Positions 1 to 6,101 of a DNA stretch of 16,403 nucleotides are shown piece by piece. Every line of letters starts with the position of its first letter. Position 1 is the stretch's first letter. Under the pieces are notes generated by a model. It saw only the letters and a program-made list of their open reading frames with translations. It searched no databases and was not told the origin of the DNA. Made by a program: the position numbers and the translations under genes. The DNA comes from JBCCQL01 sp039414355 (GTDB lineage: Bacteria; Planctomycetota; Planctomycetia; Pirellulales; Lacipirellulaceae), in assembly GCA_039414355.1 (NCBI GenBank), contig JBCDJN010000112.1:1-16403 (forward strand), written 5' to 3'.

Positions 1-465
1 CACCACGTCGCCGTACATGGTGATCAGCCGGCGGTAGGCGTCGTAGGCGAAGCGCTTGTTGCCGGTGGCGGCGGCGAGGCCGGCGACCGACTCGTCGTTG
101 AGGCCCAGGTTGAGGATGGTGTTCATCATGCCCGGCATGCTGATCGCGGCGCCGGAGCGGACGCTGACCAGCAGCGGGTTTTGGCTGTCGCCAAACTTCT
201 TGCCGGTCTCCTTCTCCAGCGTGGCGACCGCCTTGCCGACGTCGCCCATCAGGCCCTTGGGCAGCTTCCCGCCCGCCTTGCTGTACTTGCCGCAGCACTC
301 GGTGGTGATGGTGAAGCCGGCGGGCACGGGCAGGCCGATGGAGGTCATCTCGGCAAGGTTGGCGCCCTTGCCGCCGATGAGCTGCTTCATCGAACCGTCG
401 CCTTCGGTCTTGGTCTTGCCAAAGTAGTAGACCATCTTGGCGGCCTTGGGGCTCTTCTTCGCCAT
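1..465 (-). CDS. ppdK: Pyruvate, phosphate dikinase, N-terminal part (3' end beyond left edge)
   Basis: Interconverts pyruvate + ATP + Pi and phosphoenolpyruvate + AMP + PPi in the cytoplasm. The 155 codons present begin MAKKSPKAAKMVYYFGK and cover the start of the ATP-grasp nucleotide-binding domain. The typical segments are GGKGANLAEM (about residues 28-37), GLPVPAGFTITTECC, and the glycine-rich RSGAAISMPGMMNTILNLGL stretch near residue 120, which closely matches the PPDK signature. The ATG at 465 is chosen because a purine-rich AAGGAC lies just upstream; the internal Met at residue 11 is the other option. The gene is open at base 1, so only about one sixth of the usual ~900-residue protein is visible. 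It is divergently arranged with the CPBP protease gene. Family identity is secure; the direction of reaction in this organism cannot be seen. Confidence 0.95.
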   Translation of the reverse strand, partial: MAKKSPKAAKMVYYFGKTKTEGDGSMKQLIGGKGANLAEMTSIGLPVPAGFTITTECCGKYSKAGGKLPKGLMGDVGKAVATLEKETGKKFGDSQNPLLVSVRSGAAISMPGMMNTILNLGLNDESVAGLAAATGNKRFAYDAYRRLITMYGDVV

Positions 466-672
466 GCCGGGGTTGTCCTTCGCTGCGATTTGCGATTGCG
501 TGTGTTGTGGTCGTGAGTGGGCGTGTAGTGACGGGTATAGTCAGCCCCGCCGGCCCAAAATGAAACGAGCAACGTAGCAACGCCTTCCGAGAACCGTCAA
601 CCGTCGGAGAGCCGCTGGGCCGGGCTTTTTGCCCCACCCGCGGCAGACCGGCGCCCAATCGAGCCAACCGCC
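466..672. promoter_or_regulatory. Divergent intergenic region between ppdK and the CPBP gene
   Basis: These 207 bases separate two genes pointing away from each other, so they should hold both promoters. No strong sigma70-like pair is visible in either direction. The best minus-strand candidate is a TATACC (535-540) with a poor upstream partner. Opposite-strand reading frames overlapping this stretch have low-complexity Arg/Pro/Ala composition and are not credible genes. Confidence 0.4.
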
Positions 673-1281
673 GTGCCCACCGACCACCCCGCCACCGCAA
701 CCCGCCGCCGACTGCTGATCGCCTGCGGCGGCGAGGGGCTGCTGGTGGCCATCGCCGCGGCGTTGGCGTGGGGCTTTGGCCTGACGATGTGGAGCGACCT
801 GGCGCCCGCCGGGCGGGTGGCTCAGGCGATTGGCATCGGCGTCGTCGCCACGGGGCCGATGGTGCTCTTCCTGCTGTGGATGCTCCGAAGCGGTTGGCGG
901 CCGATGGCCAGTTTGCGCGAGATGGTCGGCAAGACCGTCGGTCGGCTGCTCGAAGGCGCCCCCACCTGGGCGCTTTTGGTTCTGGCCGTGATGGCGGGTG
1001 TGGGTGAGGAGTTGCTCTTTCGAGGCGCCCTCCAGCCGCTGGCGATCCATTGGCTGGAGCCGCTCGTCGGCGACGCGGCGGGATGGGCCGGCGTGGCGCT
1101 GGTCGCCCTGCTCTTCGGCCTCGCCCATCCGATGAGCCGAATGTACATCGTGGTGGCGACGATCGGCGGGCTGTATCTCGGTGCCCTGGCGTACCTATCC
1201 AACGAGTTGCTTTCGGCGGTGGTCGCCCACTCGCTGTACGATGTGGTGGCTCTCGTCTGGCTCAACGGCGACGACGAGTAG
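673..1281 (+). CDS. CPBP family intramembrane metalloprotease (Abi/Rce1-like)
   Basis: Polytopic membrane protein of 202 residues. The CPBP (CAAX protease and bacteriocin-processing) glutamate protease motifs are present in order: EELLFR with E112, E113 and R117; FGLAH with F148 and H152; and HSLYD with H186. Hydrophobic segments lie at about 20-40, 52-72, 98-112, 137-150, 157-175 and 180-197. This family includes prenyl-protein processing proteases, bacteriocin self-immunity proteins and many proteins of unknown substrate; nothing nearby suggests a substrate here. The start is a GTG at 673 with no recognisable Shine-Dalgarno, so the exact N-terminus is uncertain. The next plus-strand gene starts 65 nt downstream, so co-transcription is possible. 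Confidence 0.9.
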   Translation: MPTDHPATATRRRLLIACGGEGLLVAIAAALAWGFGLTMWSDLAPAGRVAQAIGIGVVATGPMVLFLLWMLRSGWRPMASLREMVGKTVGRLLEGAPTWALLVLAVMAGVGEELLFRGALQPLAIHWLEPLVGDAAGWAGVALVALLFGLAHPMSRMYIVVATIGGLYLGALAYLSNELLSAVVAHSLYDVVALVWLNGDDE

Positions 1282-1291
1282 CAAACGGTTA

Positions 1292-1310
1292 CCGAGCCGC
1301 GACCGTTAGG
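1292..1310 (+). repeat. Single-arm copy of a dispersed REP-like repeat
   Basis: Nineteen bases, ccgagccgcgaccgttagg, begin 10 nt after the CPBP stop codon. They match the start of the longer repeats at 1833-1862 and 3322-3352. Only one arm is present here; the following bases diverge. Such short imperfect palindromic units scattered between genes are typical of REP-like families. No associated transposase is visible in the window. Confidence 0.7.
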
Positions 1311-1346
1311 TCAGCTAGGCCGACCCTCGATTGACTGGCTCGTTGA

Positions 1347-1850
1347 ATGCCCGCAGCGACGCGTTCCGCCGCCCGATCTGCCCAACTCGCCATCGGCGTC
1401 ACCGTCTGGGGCGCCGCCATTTGGGCGTCGACGCAGTTGCACACGATCGATCTGCCGATCGACTTCGACATTTGCGGTCCGTGGGGCTGCGCCGCGGCGC
1501 CGGCGGCGCTGCTGGGTTATCACGCTCTCTGGGCAAGCCTGCTGATCCCCGGCGTCGCCATGGCCTGCCGAGCACTCGCCGGCCCCGTGGGGCGGCGGAT
1601 CGCGCTCGTCTGCTTCAGCGTTGGCGCCGTCGGGCTGATTAGCCTCTTCGGCTGGGGCGCCGCGGACTGGATGGCTTCGGCGGGCTCGGACTACGCGTTG
1701 CAGCGCGGCCTGTTCGTCGTTGCGACCAGCCCCGACTTGCCGGCCGGACAACTGGCGCTGGCGGGGATCGCGGGCCGAGTCGCGGCCGGTTCGCAGCACA
1801 CAAAGCGAAGCGAGGCGACGCAAGGCGCCACACCGAGCCACGACCGTTAG
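1347..1850 (+). CDS. Small hydrophobic membrane protein of unknown function, C-terminus formed by a repeat
   Basis: A 167-residue protein that I do not recognise as a named family. It has hydrophobic segments at about 12-28, 48-75 and 86-112, with a polar loop containing DFDICGPWGC between the first two. The C and W residues in that loop suggest a conserved exported turn; I recall similar ICGPWGC segments in planctomycete hypothetical proteins but cannot verify this here. The last five codons (PSHDR and stop) lie inside the dispersed repeat copy at 1833-1862, and the preceding ~25 residues are low-complexity and hydrophilic. The natural C-terminus may therefore have been replaced when the repeat arrived. 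The ATG at 1347 has no strong Shine-Dalgarno. Confidence 0.7.
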   Translation: MPAATRSAARSAQLAIGVTVWGAAIWASTQLHTIDLPIDFDICGPWGCAAAPAALLGYHALWASLLIPGVAMACRALAGPVGRRIALVCFSVGAVGLISLFGWGAADWMASAGSDYALQRGLFVVATSPDLPAGQLALAGIAGRVAAGSQHTKRSEATQGATPSHDR

Positions 1851-1862
1851 GGAGTCGGCCAG
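1833..1862 (+). repeat. Dispersed REP-like repeat copy overlapping the 3' end of the membrane-protein gene
   Basis: Thirty bases matching the right-hand arm (reverse complement) of the 3322-3403 inverted repeat at 28 of 30 positions by eye. The TAG at 1848-1850 that ends the upstream gene is supplied by the repeat. The opposing arm is absent or degraded beyond recognition in the ~100 bases that follow. Confidence 0.75.
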
Positions 1863-1946
1863 TTGGGTCTCCAAGCGAGCGCCGGCGGCCAAAGCACGAG
1901 AATCACTGCTCCCCTTCGGTTCCCCTGAAGTTCCGACGTCGTACCC

Positions 1947-1954
1947 AAAGGAGG
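1947..1954 (+). promoter_or_regulatory. Strong Shine-Dalgarno for the small gene at 1961
   Basis: AAAGGAGG ends 6 nt before the GTG at 1961, essentially the full anti-16S complement at ideal spacing. It is among the strongest ribosome-binding sites in the window, where most genes have weak or no recognisable ones. It is the main reason for accepting the downstream 98-codon frame as a real gene and its GTG as the start. Confidence 0.75.
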
Positions 1955-1960
1955 ACCAAC

Positions 1961-2257
1961 GTGGTCGAGAGAGAACGTTCCGAACTCGTCGGCAAGATCA
2001 TCGGAGTCAAGTACGGCAACGTATCACGCAAGGACTTCGCTTACATCGAAGTGCAGGGCTTTGAGGTGCAAGCTGGCAGAGAGTTTCTCGTTGGATCTAC
2101 TATCGCAAGACCCAATGAGGATGTAGACGGCCTGCGCTTTTGCGTTGCATGGGAAGCAGTCAACTCCTACTACGTTTTTGACTCGGTCCAAGCGTGTCAC
2201 GATTGCATCCACAGCTGGTACCCCTCGCGGCAGAAGTCGCGGTTCTGGCCCTGGTAA
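1961..2257 (+). CDS. Small protein of unknown function, lower-GC gene
   Basis: A 98-residue protein with no family I recognise. It starts at GTG behind a perfect Shine-Dalgarno. The sequence is not low-complexity: it alternates charged and hydrophobic residues (GKIIGVKYGN, FAYIEVQGFEVQ), then runs CVAWEAVNSYYVFD followed by a CxxC pair (C79, C82) in ACHDCIHSW. It ends in the unusual aromatic tail SRFWPW. No signal peptide or membrane segment is visible. Base composition is visibly lower in GC than the flanking genes, consistent with recent acquisition. It lies in a patch of dispersed repeats between a membrane-protein gene and a convergent GH16 gene. The final residues run up to the repeat patch, so the original C-terminus might differ. 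Confidence 0.6.
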   Translation: MVERERSELVGKIIGVKYGNVSRKDFAYIEVQGFEVQAGREFLVGSTIARPNEDVDGLRFCVAWEAVNSYYVFDSVQACHDCIHSWYPSRQKSRFWPW

Positions 2258-2271
2258 GCAAGAGTTACGCT

Positions 2272-2315
2272 GGGTGCCACTGCACGTCTTGTCCGACAGC
2301 AGTTTCGGGGCACCC
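2272..2315. repeat. Imperfect inverted repeat (gggtgccactgc ... gcagt-ttcg-gggcaccc)
   Basis: The left arm 2272-2283 pairs with a right arm split by 4 nt (2299-2303 and 2308-2315), giving a hairpin of about 12 bp with one bulge. It lies 14 nt after the stop of the small gene, so it could end that transcript. There is no T-run, so this is equally a member of a dispersed intergenic hairpin family. Confidence 0.5.
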
Positions 2316-2343
2316 CGCTCATGACTGCCGGGCGGCCAGGCAT

Positions 2344-2450
2344 GTAGGTGGGGTGGTTCTGTCGGCAGCCGATGTTCCTGTTTGTCCGCGTTCGCCACCG
2401 ACAGGTTCACCCATCTCTTCGGCTTGGTGGGTGCAAGCACGCCACCCTAC
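2344..2450. repeat. Intergenic inverted-repeat element (about 107 bp)
   Basis: The ends are inverted: gtaggtggggtgg at 2344-2356 against ccaccctac at 2442-2450, with a four-base indel. An inner pair, ctgtcgg at 2359-2365 and ccgacag at 2398-2404, is a perfect 7-bp inverted repeat nested within. This suggests a non-autonomous hairpin element rather than a gene. It sits between convergent genes, 28 bases before the GH16 stop codon, and may serve as a terminator for either. Confidence 0.45.
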
Positions 2451-2477
2451 AGTTCGGCGGCAGTCGCGGCTCGGCGG

Positions 2478-3302
2478 TCAGTCTTCTTTCGCTGGCTCGT
2501 ACACGCGCACGTAGTCCACCAAGTACCGCTGCGGCATCGGGGTGTCGGTGGGGTCGCCGCCGTTGATGCCGCCGATGGCTAGGTTTAGCAGCACGTAGTG
2601 CGGCTGGCGGAAGGGGTGCACATCGCCGCGGTACTCCAGGTTGGCGTAGTCGGTCGTGTTTAGCACGCGGCCATCGACGCTGAGCTCCATGCGGTCGGCG
2701 TTCCAGTCCATCCGCCAAGTGTGGAAGTCATCGGCCCAGCCGTCGCCGAACTCTTCAATCGGGACTCGCACGGCGTCCCACACGATCTTGCCATCCGGGC
2801 CGCGGTGGGCGGCATTGGCGAGGATCATGCCGCGGTAGAACTCCATTAGGTCTACCTCGCCGTTAGACGGCCAGCGACCCCGCTCGCCCAGGGTCCAGAT
2901 CGCCGGCCACATGCCGGGCTCGGCGGGGATCTTCGCCCGGACCTCCATCCGGCCGTACCGCCACGTGAACTTGCCCTTGGTCTTCAGGCTAGCCGACGTG
3001 TACTCCGCCACGCGGCGCCGGCGGGACTCGGGGTGCGAGGCCGAAGCATCCACCCGCTTCCGCTCCCGCCGGCCCTCGATCACTAGGTTGCCGCCTTCCA
3101 CCCACGCGTTCTCCGGCTGGTACCACTGCAGCTCACGGTTGCGGACGAAGCCGCGTTCGAAGCCCCACTTCGCCGGGTCGGGCCGGCCGTCGATATCGAA
3201 CTCGTCCGCCCAAACGAGTCGCCAATCGACGCCTGGCGGCTCCGCGTGAGCGAGCGATGCGAAGGCGAGCAGTACGCTTGATGCAACCAGACGACGGAAC
3301 AT
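2478..3302 (-). CDS. Secreted glycoside hydrolase family 16 (beta-glucanase/laminarinase-like)
   Basis: Predicted retaining endo-acting glycosidase of the GH16 jelly-roll fold, exported to periplasm or outside. Residues 1-20 form a signal peptide ending AHA|EP. The catalytic motif GEVDLMEF is intact: E149 (nucleophile), D151 and E154 (acid/base). It is preceded by the typical RMEVRAKIP and MWPAIWTLG strands. C-terminal YVLLNLAIGG and LVDYVRVYEP are also standard GH16 segments. The 274-residue length fits a single catalytic domain without a carbohydrate-binding module. The ATG at 3302 has a TTGGAG about 7 nt upstream. GH16 covers beta-1,3-glucans, mixed-linkage glucans, agar, carrageenan and porphyran; residues alone do not settle the substrate, though the overall look is laminarinase-like. 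A repeat-derived hairpin lies between it and the upstream DUF2461 gene, so they may be separate transcripts. Confidence 0.92.
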   Translation of the reverse strand: MFRRLVASSVLLAFASLAHAEPPGVDWRLVWADEFDIDGRPDPAKWGFERGFVRNRELQWYQPENAWVEGGNLVIEGRRERKRVDASASHPESRRRRVAEYTSASLKTKGKFTWRYGRMEVRAKIPAEPGMWPAIWTLGERGRWPSNGEVDLMEFYRGMILANAAHRGPDGKIVWDAVRVPIEEFGDGWADDFHTWRMDWNADRMELSVDGRVLNTTDYANLEYRGDVHPFRQPHYVLLNLAIGGINGGDPTDTPMPQRYLVDYVRVYEPAKED

Positions 3303-3321
3303 GCAATCTCCAATCAGTATG

Positions 3322-3403
3322 CCGAGCCGCGACCGTCAGGAAGTCGGCCAGCCCGGTTTCAATGCTAAAGCCGCTGGCCGACTCCCTTACGGTCGCGGCT
3401 CGG
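3322..3403. repeat. Complete REP-like inverted repeat, 31-bp arms
   Basis: Arms 3322-3352 and 3373-3403 are reverse complements at 29 of 31 positions, separated by a 20-base loop. Left arm begins ccgagccgcgaccgtcagg; the right arm ends ggtcgcggctcgg. It lies in the 122-base gap between two minus-strand genes, 21 bases after the DUF2461 stop in their direction. As RNA it would form a very stable hairpin and probably reduces read-through into the GH16 gene. Partial copies at 1292 and 1833 show it is a dispersed family and not simply a terminator. A fragment, gtcgcggctcgg, also occurs at about 2463-2474. Confidence 0.85.
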
Positions 3404-3424
3404 TTCGTGTTTACCCTACTCGCC

Positions 3425-4120
3425 TCAGAACTCGACCCCCACCGCCTCGCACAGAAACGCCAGGTACGGTTTGCTGGCCTTGAAGACCGCGGCGGTCTTT
3501 GCGACGACGTCCGGATCGAACAGGTCGTCGTGCGACAGCGTGCCCATGGCGAAGTGATCCTTTCGCTTCAGGTCCACAATCTCGGGGTGGTCGGCCGGGT
3601 ATCCCTGCGGCGGTCGCTTGAGCGTGTCGCCGGCTTGCTCCAGGTGCTCGCGGAACGCCTTGCCGCTCTTCGCCCGGCGCCAACGCTTCGGGTCCTCGTC
3701 AATCGCGCGGCGGATGGCGGCCAGCGCCGAAGACTCCGGGTGCCAAACCCCGGCCCCCAGGAAGACCTGCTCCGTGTCGATGTGGAAGTAGAACCCCGGC
3801 GCGTGGACATCCTTGCCCCGCTCGTGCCGAAACTGGATGCCCACGTTTGTCTTGTACGGCGTCTTGTCTTTCGAGAAGCGGATGTCGCGGTGGATCCGCA
3901 TCAGCGACCCGCCCGCCTTCTTGGGCTGAGCCAGGAAGTGCGGTGATATCTTCTTCAGCGGCTTCTCCATCGCCGCGATGAACTCCAGCGCCGGCTCGCG
4001 GACTTCCCGCTCGTACCGTTCTTTGTTCTTGTCGAACCACGGCTTCTTGTTGTGGCGTGACAGCTCCTCGAGGAAGTGCAAGAGCCCGAGCGGGAATCCG
4101 GGGAAGCTAGCGGCGGGCAT
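3425..4120 (-). CDS. DUF2461 family protein
   Basis: A 231-residue cytoplasmic protein of the DUF2461 (TIGR02453) family, whose function is not established. Typical features are the N-terminal FLEELSRHNKKPWFDKNKERYE segment, RIHRDIRFSKDKTPYKTN around residues 73-90, GFYFHID near 109-115, and GAGVWHPE near 123. The length is normal for the family and no part is missing. No signal peptide is present. The ATG at 4120 has no clear Shine-Dalgarno. It is divergent from the exported thioredoxin-like gene across 165 bases, and followed on its own strand by the 31-bp-arm inverted repeat. Nothing in the neighbourhood suggests a role. Confidence 0.9.
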   Translation of the reverse strand: MPAASFPGFPLGLLHFLEELSRHNKKPWFDKNKERYEREVREPALEFIAAMEKPLKKISPHFLAQPKKAGGSLMRIHRDIRFSKDKTPYKTNVGIQFRHERGKDVHAPGFYFHIDTEQVFLGAGVWHPESSALAAIRRAIDEDPKRWRRAKSGKAFREHLEQAGDTLKRPPQGYPADHPEIVDLKRKDHFAMGTLSHDDLFDPDVVAKTAAVFKASKPYLAFLCEAVGVEF

Positions 4121-4285
4121 GGCGGCGGTGGGGGCGTGGGCGGGCGTGAAGCGGCGGCAGGGAGTGTCCGCTAGCGTACCCTCCCGCCCGGCGCCGGCGA
4201 AACGGTGCTCCCTTGGGCCGCGGCGTCGGGTTACAATCCGCCCATCAACCGCCGTTACCTCCTCACCACGAAGCCGGTGCCCGCC

Positions 4286-5428
4286 ATGCCCGCCCGTACC
4301 ACCGCCGTTATGCTTGCCTTGCTGCTCGCCTGCAGCGCGGCGATCACGCCTGCAACCGGCCAGAGCACCAAGCCCCGTCTTTGGAAGGACGCTAGCGGCA
4401 AGTTCGAAGTGCGTGCCGAGCTGGCGGGCGTCGACCTCAAGGGCAACCGCGTGAAGCTCCGCAAGGCCGACGGCGAGGAGGTGATCGTGCCGATCGCCAA
4501 GCTCAGCTCGGCCGACCGGCGGTTCCTGCGCGAAGAGATGAAGCGTCGCGAGGCGGGCGAGCCGCCTGAAGAGTCAGACGACGCCGTCCCCGCCGGCGAC
4601 GACCTGCTGGCGAGCACGAAGCAGTTCTACGAAGACCTTCGGACCGACGAGCGTGAAGCGGCCAAGGAAATGCTGACCGACGACGCGAAGAACGGCGGCG
4701 GCGCCGCGGCCGTCGCCAATCTGCCCAAGCCGGACAAGCGGGCCAGCGCCATCAAGGTCGGCAAGCCTGAACAAGAAGGAAGCACTGCAGCCGTGCCCGT
4801 GGCCGTGAAGGTTTCGGGCCGCACCGTCAAGACGAAGCTCCACTTCCGCCGCGTGGAAGAGAGTTGGCAAGTCTTCGGCATCAGCGCGGTGATCGGCGGC
4901 GCCGAGAACACCATTAACTTCGAGTCCGCCGCGGCAGACGCCGCGCAGCGTGAGAACCCGCTGCTCGCGCTCGTCGGCAAGCCTCTTCCGCTGACCGGGC
5001 TGATGCAGAACGGCCAGCCGTTCGACATCGAGCAGATGAAGGGCAAGCTGGTCCTCGTCGACTTCTGGGCCACCTGGTGCGCGCCGTGCCGCAAGGAGCT
5101 GGTGAACGTCGCCGAGAACTACCAGAAGTACAACGACAAGGGCTTTGAGGTTGTCGCGGTTAGCATCGACCGCGAGATGAACGACCTGCAGCAGTTCCTC
5201 ACCGAGAAGCCGATGCCGTGGGTCGTGCTCGCGGACAAGCATCCGCAGAATCGTGAGTCGATGGCTGCGAAGTACGGCATCTCAAGCGTGCCGACTCTGC
5301 TGCTGGTAGACGGCCAGGGCAAGGTGGTCTCCGCCAACTGCCGCGGCGCCCGGCTCGGCAAAGAGATTGAGAAGGCCCTAAAGACACAGAAGCGGGTCGC
5401 CTCGCGCAACGCCACGCGTACCGAGTAG
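4286..5428 (+). CDS. Exported SHD1-domain / TlpA-like thioredoxin fusion protein
   Basis: A 380-residue exported protein-disulfide-type protein. Domains in order: signal peptide 1-25; an SHD1 (SLA1 homology domain 1) module at about 31-82 with the usual LW-D-sGKF-v-A and GEEVIVPIAKLSSADRRFL pattern; a linker and NTF2/DUF4878-like region at about 105-215; and a TlpA/ResA-like thioredoxin domain at about 227-368 with W264-CAPC-268 and cis-Pro P336 in SVPT. The CxxC is intact, so thiol-disulfide activity outside the cytoplasm is expected. A reading of LLAC at residue 16 as a lipobox is possible, with signal peptidase I cleavage near ATG|Q the alternative. The ATG at 4286 is preferred over an in-frame GTG at 4205 because it puts the signal peptide at the N-terminus. 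The fae-like gene starts 50 nt downstream with no visible terminator, so the two may be co-transcribed. Confidence 0.88.
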   Translation: MPARTTAVMLALLLACSAAITPATGQSTKPRLWKDASGKFEVRAELAGVDLKGNRVKLRKADGEEVIVPIAKLSSADRRFLREEMKRREAGEPPEESDDAVPAGDDLLASTKQFYEDLRTDEREAAKEMLTDDAKNGGGAAAVANLPKPDKRASAIKVGKPEQEGSTAAVPVAVKVSGRTVKTKLHFRRVEESWQVFGISAVIGGAENTINFESAAADAAQRENPLLALVGKPLPLTGLMQNGQPFDIEQMKGKLVLVDFWATWCAPCRKELVNVAENYQKYNDKGFEVVAVSIDREMNDLQQFLTEKPMPWVVLADKHPQNRESMAAKYGISSVPTLLLVDGQGKVVSANCRGARLGKEIEKALKTQKRVASRNATRTE

Positions 5429-5478
5429 CGACCGCCGAACCGACGACACACTCCGCCCCAAACGAACAACGAACCTCC

Positions 5479-6027
5479 ATGTCCGAACGCATCGTCCTCC
5501 GCACCGGTGAAGCCCTTGTCGCCGGCGGCCCGCCCTTCACCGCCGCCGAGCCGGAGGTGGTCATCGGCGAGCTCGACGGCCCAGTCGGCACGGCGCTCGC
5601 CACGCTCACGGGCGACCAGGCGATGGGCCACTCCAAGGTCTTCGCCATCCTCAACACGGACATCCAGGTCCGCCCCGTCACGCTCTGCGTGAGCAAGGTG
5701 ACCGTCAAGAACAGCCGCTACACCAACATCCTGATGGGCACCGTGCAGGCGGCCATCGCCAACGGCGTGCTAGACGCGGTCCGCGCCGGCGACCTGCCCA
5801 AGGAGAAGGCGAACGACCTCGGAATCATCTGCAGCGTGTGGCTCAACCCGGGCGTCGCCACCGACGATAACCTGGATCACCAAGCGCTCTTCGACATCCA
5901 CCGCAAGGCGATGGCCCAGGCCATTCACAAAGCAATGGCGTGCGAGCCCTCGATCGACTGGCTCCTTGAGAACCAGGACCAGATCACGCACAAGTACTTC
6001 CAGATGGGCCTGGACGGTAAAATATAG
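5479..6027 (+). CDS. Formaldehyde-activating enzyme (Fae)-like protein, divergent active site
   Basis: A 182-residue protein of the Fae family. True Fae condenses formaldehyde with tetrahydromethanopterin in the C1 pathway found in methylotrophs, methanogens and planctomycetes. Family landmarks are GEALVAGGP at 10-18, EVVIGELDGPVGTA at 26-39, KVTVKNSR at 73-80, GTVQAAIANGV at 87-97 and the C-terminal AIHKAMACEPS. The residues aligning with the catalytic region of true Fae (a conserved A-H-x-D segment) read A-E-P-E at 23-26, so the active-site histidine is replaced by Glu24 and the nearby Asp by Glu. The Gln in GTVQ is kept. This points to a Fae paralogue with altered or lost activity. The C-terminal ~25 residues exceed the usual Fae core. 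The ATG at 5479 has only a weak Shine-Dalgarno; translation may couple to the thioredoxin-like gene upstream. Confidence 0.85.
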   Translation: MSERIVLRTGEALVAGGPPFTAAEPEVVIGELDGPVGTALATLTGDQAMGHSKVFAILNTDIQVRPVTLCVSKVTVKNSRYTNILMGTVQAAIANGVLDAVRAGDLPKEKANDLGIICSVWLNPGVATDDNLDHQALFDIHRKAMAQAIHKAMACEPSIDWLLENQDQITHKYFQMGLDGKI

Positions 6028-6030
6028 GGC

Positions 6031-6098
6031 GTTCAGCGATCAGCAGTCAGCGATCAGCTTGCGTAGGCTGACCGCTGATAGCTGAATGCTGACTGCTC
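6031..6098. terminator. Bidirectional terminator-like inverted repeat between convergent genes
   Basis: Left arm 6031-6058 (gttcagcgatcagcagtcag...) and right arm 6067-6098 (gctgaccgctgatagctgaa...) form an imperfect inverted repeat. Each arm is itself built from a short tcagcNNtcagcNa-type unit repeated three or four times. It fills the 74-base gap between the fae-like stop and the BBP7 stop, so it probably ends both transcripts. There is no T-run. The internally repetitive arms suggest a dispersed intergenic element. Confidence 0.65.
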
Positions 6099-6101
6099 TG
6101 T

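Noticed and set aside
541..1128. 195-codon minus-strand frame opposite the CPBP gene
   Set aside because: Low-complexity Arg/Gln/Gly/His composition, and it overlaps a gene with clear protease motifs; a shadow of the plus-strand codon pattern in high-GC DNA.
4205..4285. Upstream GTG start for the thioredoxin fusion
   Set aside because: Adds 27 residues ahead of a well-formed signal peptide, with no better ribosome-binding site.
4574..5242. 222-codon minus-strand frame opposite the thioredoxin fusion
   Set aside because: It is the reverse shadow of a gene with an intact WCAPC and SHD1 domain; no independent domain or Shine-Dalgarno.
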